Positions 1 to 5,553 of a stretch of 10,683 nucleotides of DNA are shown one piece after another. The DNA is taken from NCBI GenBank assembly GCA_031260365.1, contig JAIRJY010000161.1:1-10683 (forward strand). The letters run 5' to 3'. The stretch is from Nitrososphaerota archaeon. GTDB taxonomy: Archaea; Thermoproteota; Bathyarchaeia; Bathyarchaeales; Bathycorpusculaceae. Each line of letters begins with the position of its first letter. Within the stretch, counting starts at the first letter, position 1. The notes beneath the pieces are model-generated. The model was not told the DNA's origin, searched no databases, and saw nothing but the letters and a program-made list of their open reading frames with translations. Both the position numbers and the translations under genes were made by a program.

Positions 1-1251
1 CCTGAAACTTTGATGAATACTGTAATAGAATTGGAAAAAGCCTATTCGTATTATAAAAACACTGACGAATTTAAAAACGAATTGGAAGAGCTTTTTAAAA
101 ACTATGCTGGACGACCATCTTTGCTTTACTTCGCACAAAATATGACAAAAGATTTAGGTGGAGCTAAAATTTACTTGAAACGAGAGGACTTAAACCATAC
201 GGGTTCACACAAAATTAACAATGTTTTAGGTCAGGCACTACTTGCTAAAAAAATGGGGAAAACTCGTTTAATTGCCGAAACGGGTGCAGGTCAACACGGC
301 GTTGCTACTGCTACGGCAGCTGCTCTTTTCAAGATGGAATGCGACATTTTTATGGGTAAAGAGGATATTGAACGTCAAATACTTAATGTGTATCGTATGA
401 AGCTGCTTGGTGCTAGGGTACACTGTGTAACGACGGGTACACAAACTTTGAAAGATGCCGTTAATGAAACAATGCGTGAATGGACTCGACGTGTTCATGA
501 TACCCATTATGTTTTGGGGTCAGTTATGGGACCACATCCGTTTCCAATGATGGTACGCGATTTTCAGAGTGTGATTAGCAAAGAAGCACGTGCGCAGATT
601 TTAGCTGTTGAAGGTGAGCTGCCAAAAGCCGTTATTGCATGTGTTGGCGGCGGGAGCAATGCAATTGGAGCTTTTTATCATTTTATTGATGATGATGTGG
701 AGTTGATTGGTTGTGAGGCAGCAGGTTTAGGTGTTGATACAACACAAAATGCTGCAACGATTGCCAATGGTAGTGTGGGGATATTTCATGGGATGAAATC
801 TTTTTTTTGTCAAAATAGCGATGGGCAAATTGCTCCTGTTTATTCAATTTCAGCGGGGCTTGACTATCCAGGTATTGGTCCTGAGCACGCGTTGCTGCAT
901 AAAAGTGGACGTGCAAAATATAAGCCGATTACTGATGAAGAGGCAGTTGTTGCTTTTGAATACCTGACGAAAACTGAGGGAATAATTCCTGCTGTTGAGT
1001 CAGCTCACGCAATAGCATATGCTATGAAAGTAGCGAAAAACTACACCGGCTCAATCATTATCAACCTTTCAGGACGGGGGGACAAAGATGTGGCCTCTAT
1101 TTCACGTTATAGAGGTGGTGTCGACGATTATCCTTCAGAGAAATCTGCTTTTAGTGTTTTGAAGAAGAATCAGGATAGCCTCAAAGTAGATGAGTTTGAG
1201 AACGCTTTTTGTGAACAAACAAGTAGTAAGAAGGGAGATGTGCTTGTTTGA
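1..1251 (+). CDS. trpB: Tryptophan synthase beta chain (TrpB1 type), 5' end cut by window edge
   Basis: This enzyme joins indole and L-serine to make L-tryptophan, using PLP, in the cytoplasmic alpha2-beta2 complex with TrpA. The frame is open to base 1 and begins Pro-Glu-Thr-Leu-Met, the inner part of the family's N-terminal G-R-F-V-P-E-T-L-M stretch, so the true start lies upstream and the TTG at 10 is internal. The PLP lysine sits in H-T-G-S-H-K-I-N (codon 211-213). The catalytic glutamate of E-T-G-A-G-Q-H-G is 22 residues later (277-279), the same spacing as Lys87 and Glu109 in Salmonella. The phosphate-binding loop G-G-G-S-N-A-I-G and the late S-G-R-G-D-K-D are intact. It is the TrpA-partnered type, as the adjacent trpA also suggests. 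About 47 residues follow S-G-R-G-D-K-D-V, a longer and more charged tail than usual. Its TGA stop overlaps the trpA start. Identity is very secure. Confidence 0.97.
   Translation, partial: PETLMNTVIELEKAYSYYKNTDEFKNELEELFKNYAGRPSLLYFAQNMTKDLGGAKIYLKREDLNHTGSHKINNVLGQALLAKKMGKTRLIAETGAGQHGVATATAAALFKMECDIFMGKEDIERQILNVYRMKLLGARVHCVTTGTQTLKDAVNETMREWTRRVHDTHYVLGSVMGPHPFPMMVRDFQSVISKEARAQILAVEGELPKAVIACVGGGSNAIGAFYHFIDDDVELIGCEAAGLGVDTTQNAATIANGSVGIFHGMKSFFCQNSDGQIAPVYSISAGLDYPGIGPEHALLHKSGRAKYKPITDEEAVVAFEYLTKTEGIIPAVESAHAIAYAMKVAKNYTGSIIINLSGRGDKDVASISRYRGGVDDYPSEKSAFSVLKKNQDSLKVDEFENAFCEQTSSKKGDVLV
1233..1237 (+). promoter_or_regulatory. Shine-Dalgarno site for trpA
   Basis: The sequence GGGAG lies inside the end of trpB and 10 bases before the TTG start of trpA. 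It supports this non-ATG start and translation of trpA within the polycistronic message. Confidence 0.6.
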
Positions 1252-1973
1252 GTAAAAAATTTGTTAGTTTCATTACAGCAGGCGATCCATCCTTGAAAAA
1301 AACAAGAGAATTCATTAATGTTTTAGCGGAATATAGCGATATAATTGAAATAGGTCTACCATTTTCGGATCCCATTGCTGAGGGTGAGGTCATACAAGTC
1401 GCTAATATGCGTGCATTACAAAATGGAACTACAATTGGAAAAATGTTTGAGATGTTAAAAACGGTAGATTATAAGAGGTTAGTAATTTTGACCTATATTA
1501 ATCCAGTTTTCGTTTATGGGTACGAAAAATTTTTTGGACAATGCGCAGAGATAGGTATTTACGGTATTATTATTCCTGATTTGCCATATGAGGAACGCAG
1601 TGAAGTAGCAGAGTTTGCAGACAAATACAATATCCATTTAATCACAATGATTGCACCTACTTCAGCAGAACGAGTGCAAATGCTGGCTAAAAACGCTACA
1701 GGTTTTATTTATCTGGTTTCTTCAATGGGTACAACAGGAATACGAAGTGAATTTGCTGTTGATTTGACTGAAATAGTTAAACAGATAAAACAAGTAACAA
1801 ACATACCTGTTATGATAGGTTTTGGTATTTCGACTCCCGAGCAAGCAGAAAAAATGCGCGAAATTGCTGACGGGGTAATCGTTGGTAGTGCATTTGTGAA
1901 AATTATTGCGGAACATGGCGATGAGAGCGCGCCATACATTAAAAAACTCGTTAAGGCGTTGACTAACAAATAG
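1248..1973 (+). CDS. trpA: Tryptophan synthase alpha chain
   Basis: TrpA cleaves indole-3-glycerol phosphate to indole and glyceraldehyde-3-phosphate and passes indole through a tunnel to TrpB. The 241-residue product is a (beta/alpha)8 barrel of normal, slightly short length. It opens with F-I-T-A-G-D-P, and residues 34-46 read [13 protein letters not shown], the family signature. Glu34 matches catalytic Glu49 of the enteric enzyme. The position of catalytic Asp60 is Glu45 (codon 1380-1382). The published signature allows Asp or Glu here, so this is probably a natural variant. Later blocks include [10 protein letters not shown] and the phosphate-binding G-F-G-I-S-T and V-G-S-A-F-V. The TTG start overlaps the trpB stop by three bases and has an SD site 10 bases upstream. 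The last base of its TAG stop is the first base of the trpD GTG, so translation is probably coupled throughout. Confidence 0.96.
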   Translation: MSKKFVSFITAGDPSLKKTREFINVLAEYSDIIEIGLPFSDPIAEGEVIQVANMRALQNGTTIGKMFEMLKTVDYKRLVILTYINPVFVYGYEKFFGQCAEIGIYGIIIPDLPYEERSEVAEFADKYNIHLITMIAPTSAERVQMLAKNATGFIYLVSSMGTTGIRSEFAVDLTEIVKQIKQVTNIPVMIGFGISTPEQAEKMREIADGVIVGSAFVKIIAEHGDESAPYIKKLVKALTNK

Positions 1974-2998
1974 TGATTAAAGAAGTATTATCTAAAGTTA
2001 CAACTAATCAAGAGATGACTCAAGAAGAAGTAAACACGTTAATTGCAGCGATTAACAACGGCGACGTGTCAGATGTTCAAATTGCCGGATTCCAAGTGGC
2101 ATTATTAATGAAAGGCGCAAGTCGCGAAGAAATCACCTATATCGCAAATGCAATGCGCAATAATTGTGTACCACTACGTCCCAAAATTTCAGGAGAACTC
2201 ATGGACACATGCGGCACAGGCGGTGGACTTTCTACTTTTAACATTTCAACTGCAACAGCAATCGTTGCAGCTAGTAGCGGCATTCCTATTGCAAAGCATG
2301 GCAGCCGCTCACTTGCTAGTTTGTCTGGCAGCGCGGACGTTTTAGAAGCGTTAGGTGTGAATATTAATTTAACACCGTTACAAGTAGAAAAAATGATTGA
2401 AGAAATTGGCATTGCTTTTTTGTATGCTCCTCTGTTTCATCCTGTTATGTGTAAAGTCTTACCAACGGAGGCTGATTTAGGAATTAAAACAATTTTTTAC
2501 ACAATTATCGGTCCACTGATTAACCCCGCTTTTGCTTCACGACATTTGTTAGGTGTTTACAAATTGGAACTACTGGATATAGTAACATATGTCGCAAAGA
2601 AAATTGGTTATACAAACGCAATGTTTGTACATGGACTAGATGGACTAGATGAAATCTCTTTACTGGGAAAGACCAGAATAAACCATCTGTACGATGATAA
2701 AGTTACAACTTTTGAAATACAACCTGAAGACTTTGATTTAAAACGCTGTAAGTTAGAGGATATTAAATCAAGAACACCAGAAGACAACGCTGCAGTGATT
2801 AAAGGGGTGTTTGAAGGAAAAATTGAGGACTCCAAAAAAGACGCTATAGTGATAAATGCGGCAGGCGCATTAATTGTCGGAGGAAAGGCAAACAGCTTCA
2901 AAGAAGGTGTGGAACTTGCACATTCAATAATTGAAAACGGCGCTGCTCTTCAAAAACTAAATCAATTAAAGGACATGTCCAATGGATTTCGACCTTAA
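1973..2998 (+). CDS. trpD: Anthranilate phosphoribosyltransferase
   Basis: TrpD transfers the phosphoribosyl group of PRPP to anthranilate, giving N-(5-phosphoribosyl)anthranilate. The protein has 341 residues, the usual length. An alpha-helical N-terminal domain (about 1-75) precedes the glycine-rich PRPP loop D-T-C-G-T-G-G-G (78-85) with T-F-N-I-S-T-A. The anthranilate-site block K-H-G-S-R-S runs 108-113, and S-G-S-A-D-V-L-E-A-L-G 118-128. A magnesium-binding D-E pair is at 226-227 within H-G-L-D-G-L-D-E. The block more often reads K-H-G-N-R; here the Asn is Ser111, which I believe is a recurrent archaeal form. The start is GTG, overlapping the trpA stop by one base. No strong SD is visible, which fits translational coupling. 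The 3' end overlaps trpC by 17 bases. It is a free-standing enzyme, not fused to TrpG. Confidence 0.96.
   Translation: MIKEVLSKVTTNQEMTQEEVNTLIAAINNGDVSDVQIAGFQVALLMKGASREEITYIANAMRNNCVPLRPKISGELMDTCGTGGGLSTFNISTATAIVAASSGIPIAKHGSRSLASLSGSADVLEALGVNINLTPLQVEKMIEEIGIAFLYAPLFHPVMCKVLPTEADLGIKTIFYTIIGPLINPAFASRHLLGVYKLELLDIVTYVAKKIGYTNAMFVHGLDGLDEISLLGKTRINHLYDDKVTTFEIQPEDFDLKRCKLEDIKSRTPEDNAAVIKGVFEGKIEDSKKDAIVINAAGALIVGGKANSFKEGVELAHSIIENGAALQKLNQLKDMSNGFRP
2968..2973 (+). promoter_or_regulatory. Shine-Dalgarno site for trpC
   Basis: AAAGGA lies eight bases before the ATG at 2982, inside the trpD coding region. An in-frame TAA at 2967-2969 overlaps it, so no longer trpC reading frame is possible and this site fixes the start. 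Confidence 0.6.
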
Positions 2999-3617
2999 TT
3001 CAAAAATTATAATTGATTTTAAACCAGTTTCACCTAAATATGGCAACTTATTTAATGGGAGAAATCCTCTGGAGGTCGCTTGTCGCTTAGAGCGTACCCA
3101 TATTTTAGGATTATCTGTTGTCACTGAAAACGAGTATTTTGGCGGCTCGTTGAATTTGTTACGTTCAATCGTGAAAAAAGTTAAACTTCCTGTACTGCGT
3201 AAAGATTTTATCAAAACGAAAGATGATTTACACGTAACTCTTGATTGTGGTGCAACTGGCGTTTTGTTGATTTGTTCCATGACGCCTAATATAGTGGAGC
3301 TCCATGAGCATGCACTGGAAATTGGTTTAAAACCGGTTGTTGAAGTACACACATTAGAAGAAATGCAGTTAGCTAAAGACATAGATGCAAAAATAATAGG
3401 AATAAACAATAAAGATATAACAAATTTGGAAAAAGATGCTGGAACAGTTGATTTAACTCTTGATTTAATTAAAACTGCGCCTAAGAACGTTTTTATAATA
3501 AGTGAAAGCGGGATTGACAATCGCATAGACGCACAAAAAGCCATAGATAATGGCGCAAATGCTGTTTTGGTCGGCACAGCTTTTTGGCAAGGAAGATTCC
3601 ACTTGTTTGATCAATAA
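2982..3617 (+). CDS. trpC: Indole-3-glycerol phosphate synthase, short form without the N-terminal helix
   Basis: TrpC closes the indole ring, converting carboxyphenylamino-deoxyribulose phosphate to indole-3-glycerol phosphate, which feeds TrpA. The product is 211 residues, against about 250 in the well-studied Sulfolobus enzyme. By alignment from memory to that enzyme, Lys14 matches Lys53, Lys74 in L-R-K-D-F matches the general acid Lys110, Glu121 in V-E-V-H matches Glu159, Asn142 in G-I-N-N matches Asn180, and Glu175-Ser176 in S-E-S-G match Glu210-Ser211. The residue equivalent to Glu51 is Asp12 in I-I-D-F-K-P-V-S-P. About 40 N-terminal residues, including helix alpha-0, are missing. An in-frame stop 13 bases upstream shows this is not a start error in the sequence as given. 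It is the last gene of the operon, overlapping trpD by 17 bases and followed by a T-rich terminator. Function is secure; full activity is inferred from the retained catalytic set. Confidence 0.93.
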   Translation: MDFDLNSKIIIDFKPVSPKYGNLFNGRNPLEVACRLERTHILGLSVVTENEYFGGSLNLLRSIVKKVKLPVLRKDFIKTKDDLHVTLDCGATGVLLICSMTPNIVELHEHALEIGLKPVVEVHTLEEMQLAKDIDAKIIGINNKDITNLEKDAGTVDLTLDLIKTAPKNVFIISESGIDNRIDAQKAIDNGANAVLVGTAFWQGRFHLFDQ

Positions 3618-3629
3618 TGGGTCTCTTCA

Positions 3630-3647
3630 TTTTTTATTTTTTTGTTT
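3630..3647 (+). terminator. Oligo-T terminator of the trp operon
   Basis: Runs of six, seven and three T residues, broken by single bases, begin 13 bases after the trpC stop. No hairpin is needed: archaeal RNA polymerase terminates on U-tracts of this kind. It marks the end of the trp transcript. Confidence 0.7.
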
Positions 3648-4114
3648 CCATAGTTGATTATTCCGCAGATTAGTAACGTACGTAATTCGTAGCGTTGCGT
3701 CTGTTTACGGTATTTGTTTGAAAAAATTTTAAACATCTTTAATTTTGTAATAATAGACGTCTTGTATAACCAAAAAATACTTCGTTATTTTGTCATTCTA
3801 CGGGGGTGTTTTTTGCCCAAATGATTTGTAAAATTCATCGTTTACACTAAGGATAACATATTAGGAAACAAGTTATGCAAAAAGTCCAATATGCTTTTAA
3901 TCAAACCACTTTTTTTATACCCAGTGTAGCGTGCGTATTTAGTTCGTGACAAGCGTTTATACAAAGAAAGTAGCACACTTTATTGCGTTGATCAACGAGT
4001 GTAAAAGATCATTTAGTATGTCTACTAAATAAATGATAAAACCCAATAATTCCTTTATACTTAAACGGTCGGCTACATAGTTTTTATACTTCATTTTTTA
4101 ATTATCATTTATGG
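3648..4114 (+). other. Long AT-rich intergenic stretch with no convincing gene
   Basis: I see no recognisable protein, tRNA or repeat family here. Small items: a 24-codon frame from ATG 3875 (stop ends 3949) with AGGA eight bases upstream, most likely chance; an 8-bp hairpin, ATTTAGTA/TACTAAAT at 4011-4018 and 4023-4030 with a TGTC loop; and a repeated TTTATACTT at 4054-4062 and 4083-4091. The right end leads into the TATA-like box of the SdpI-family gene. Confidence 0.5.
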
Positions 4115-4122
4115 TATAAAAG
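4115..4122 (+). promoter_or_regulatory. TATA box for the SdpI-family gene
   Basis: TATAAAAG is a near-ideal archaeal TATA element. Transcription would be expected to start about 26 bases downstream, near 4145, leaving a leader of about 28 bases before the ATG at 4173. That leader contains GGGA (4157-4160) and GAGGT (4165-4169) as candidate ribosome sites. Confidence 0.55.
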
Positions 4123-4172
4123 CGAGTGAGAATGCCTGTTACAATAAACAAAGGTTGGGAATTTGAGGTTTG

Positions 4173-4550
4173 ATGGATTGGATTTTTATTTTAATTGTTG
4201 TTTTATTGATTCCTTTGACGATGATTGGAATTGGTGTTCTTTTTGCTAAAAGAGTTCCGGCTAAAATTAATTTTGTATGTGGATACCGAACGCGGATGTC
4301 AATGAAAAATAAAGACACATGGGTTTTTGCTCATAGACATTGTGGAAAAACCTGGCAAAACATCGGGTTGATTATGCTTCCATGTTCTGTATGTGCTATG
4401 ATATTTGTGCTGGGGCAAGATGTAGTTGATGTGAATATTTTTGGCTGCATACTTGTATTGGTTCAAATGATTTTTCTTATTGGTTCAATTATTCCCACTG
4501 AATTAGCTTTAAAAAAGACATTTGATGACCAAGGTAATCGCAAAAATTAA
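4173..4550 (+). CDS. SdpI-family small integral membrane protein
   Basis: This is a three-helix membrane protein of 125 residues. Counting from the ATG, hydrophobic helices cover about 3-25, 62-80 and 86-108. Between the first and second lies the family signature, C-G-Y-R-T-R-M-S-M-K-N-K-D-T-W-x-F-A-H (about 36-54) followed by G-K. This matches the SdpI/YhfL family, named for the Bacillus immunity protein that protects against the SdpC toxin. Most members, including archaeal ones, have no known role, so an immunity function should not be assumed; no toxin gene is adjacent. I prefer ATG 4173 to the TTG directly before it, because the GAGGT at 4165-4169 would abut the TTG with no spacer. An in-frame TGA at 4164-4166 rules out a longer product. 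It appears to be a single-gene unit with its own TATA box. Confidence 0.85.
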   Translation: MDWIFILIVVLLIPLTMIGIGVLFAKRVPAKINFVCGYRTRMSMKNKDTWVFAHRHCGKTWQNIGLIMLPCSVCAMIFVLGQDVVDVNIFGCILVLVQMIFLIGSIIPTELALKKTFDDQGNRKN

Positions 4551-4633
4551 TGTGACCTAAAGAGTTTGTGATGCAGCGTAAGGATAAGAGTGACTTTAAG
4601 GAATGAAAATGGTACAATTATGTATAAGAGAAC

Positions 4634-4652
4634 GATAACGTTGATTGTTATC
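4634..4652. repeat. Short inverted repeat, possible operator
   Basis: GATAAC and GTTATC flank a 7-base spacer. A TATA-like TATAAGAG lies just upstream (4623-4630), so the repeat would fall near a start site if that box is used. It could equally be a weak hairpin after the SdpI-family gene. The geometry resembles a dimeric regulator site, but no regulator is identified. Confidence 0.25.
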
Positions 4653-4794
4653 TGAAATAAGACATGTTTTTGATACATTTGAACAAACTGAAAAAAGCAT
4701 AATTTTTGTTTGGATGAAAAGTTAATACCTACTTTTTTTAAGTTCTTTAGGAAGGGTTAAATGTTAATGTCACAATGCATATTTAATAATCCGT

Positions 4795-4804
4795 AAAGGT
4801 TGAT
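4795..4804 (+). promoter_or_regulatory. Shine-Dalgarno site for the polyferredoxin gene
   Basis: AAAGGTTGAT resembles the archaeal AGGTGAT core and ends seven bases before the ATG at 4812. An in-frame TAA at 4809-4811 directly precedes that ATG, so the start is fixed. Confidence 0.6.
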
Positions 4805-4811
4805 TACATAA

Positions 4812-5417
4812 ATGCAGTCTGCTACCCCAGGAAGATCCTTTGTTTCAGTTGACCCAAGTAAATGTATTGGGTGTGGTCTCTGTGAATTTGCTTGTACTTT
4901 AGAGAAAGGTGAGCAAGTTTGGAATCCAATCCATTCAAGAATTCGTGTTGTTCGTATGGCACCAATGTTTAATTTTGCTTTATCATGTCGAGGATGTGAC
5001 GATGCACGGTGTGTAAAAGCGTGTCCTGAAAAAGCCATTGTCCAGTCAGAAACTGATCGCTTGTTAATTATTGATGAAAAGAAATGCAAAGGTTGTGATT
5101 GGTGTGTTCAGGCTTGTCCACGTGGTGGGATAACTATTCACACTGGTACTGGAAAAGCTATTGCGTGTAACCTCTGTGAAGGTGTACCTAAATGTGTTGA
5201 AATTTGTCCAGAATGTGCTTTGGACATTGTACACTCTGATAGCGAAGCAGATAAACGCTTCAATGATGCACTGGAAAATTTGCCTTCTATAACAGAAAAG
5301 CTGACAAAACAGATCAGAAATAAAGACTGGAAGCCATTGCTTATCGCATCCGAGCAGCGTACACAAAAAATCTCTGAAAAACTTCAAGAGTTAAATAAAA
5401 AAGCTCTTGAAAAATAA
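4812..5417 (+). CDS. Polyferredoxin-like electron-transfer protein with four [4Fe-4S] motifs
   Basis: This 201-residue soluble protein resembles the iron-sulfur subunits of the HycB/CooF/DmsB type. Four cysteine sets are visible: 18-21-24-28 (C-I-G-C-G-L-C), 59-62-67-71 (C-R-G-C ... C-V-K-A-C-P), 92-95-98-102 (C-K-G-C-D-W-C) and 119-122-128-132 (C-N-L-C ... C-V-E-I-C-P). Together they could bind four [4Fe-4S] clusters. Residues 145-201 have no cysteine and form a charged, helix-prone tail rich in Lys, Glu and Leu, possibly a docking segment. There is no signal peptide or membrane helix, so it should act in the cytoplasm. Such proteins usually pass electrons for a large catalytic partner, for example an aldehyde:ferredoxin oxidoreductase or a molybdopterin enzyme, but none is encoded here. 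Its substrate and partner cannot be named. It seems to be transcribed alone, with a T-rich terminator downstream. Confidence 0.88.
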   Translation: MQSATPGRSFVSVDPSKCIGCGLCEFACTLEKGEQVWNPIHSRIRVVRMAPMFNFALSCRGCDDARCVKACPEKAIVQSETDRLLIIDEKKCKGCDWCVQACPRGGITIHTGTGKAIACNLCEGVPKCVEICPECALDIVHSDSEADKRFNDALENLPSITEKLTKQIRNKDWKPLLIASEQRTQKISEKLQELNKKALEK

Positions 5418-5425
5418 CCTAAAAC

Positions 5426-5463
5426 TTTTTCTTATTTTGTGAAGTGTGCGTTCTTATTTTTTT
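5426..5463 (+). terminator. T-rich terminator after the polyferredoxin gene
   Basis: Two U-tracts, five T at 5426-5430 and seven T at 5457-5463, follow the stop codon at 5417. They separate this unit from argS. Confidence 0.5.
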
Positions 5464-5500
5464 ATCATTAGACAGATAAATATAGGTTTTACACTTAAGA

Positions 5501-5508
5501 TATTATAC
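5501..5508 (+). promoter_or_regulatory. Candidate TATA box for argS
   Basis: TATTATAC lies 46 bases before the TTG start, predicting transcription from about 5531 and a leader of roughly 23 bases that contains the SD site. Several other AT-rich boxes lie nearby, so the assignment is tentative. Confidence 0.3.
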
Positions 5509-5540
5509 CAAGTTAGTGTTCATACCATAATACTGTAACT

Positions 5541-5544
5541 GGAG
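5541..5544 (+). promoter_or_regulatory. Shine-Dalgarno site for argS
   Basis: GGAG is placed nine bases before the TTG at 5554. It supports this rare start codon; the next in-frame Met is residue 61, well inside the N-terminal domain. Confidence 0.55.
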
Positions 5545-5553
5545 AAAAAAACT

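Noticed and set aside
10..12. TTG as the start codon of trpB
   Set aside because: It encodes the Leu of the conserved P-E-T-L-M stretch and the frame is open to base 1, so the gene begins before the window.
2966..3577. 203-residue open frame antisense to trpC
   Set aside because: It mirrors a clearly coding gene and shows no family motif; it is a shadow of trpC codon usage.
3875..3949. 24-codon frame with AGGA upstream
   Set aside because: It is too short to distinguish from chance in AT-rich DNA and has no recognisable sequence.
4173..4550. Toxin-immunity role for the SdpI-family protein
   Set aside because: No SdpC-like toxin or SdpR-like regulator is adjacent, and most family members are not linked to such systems.
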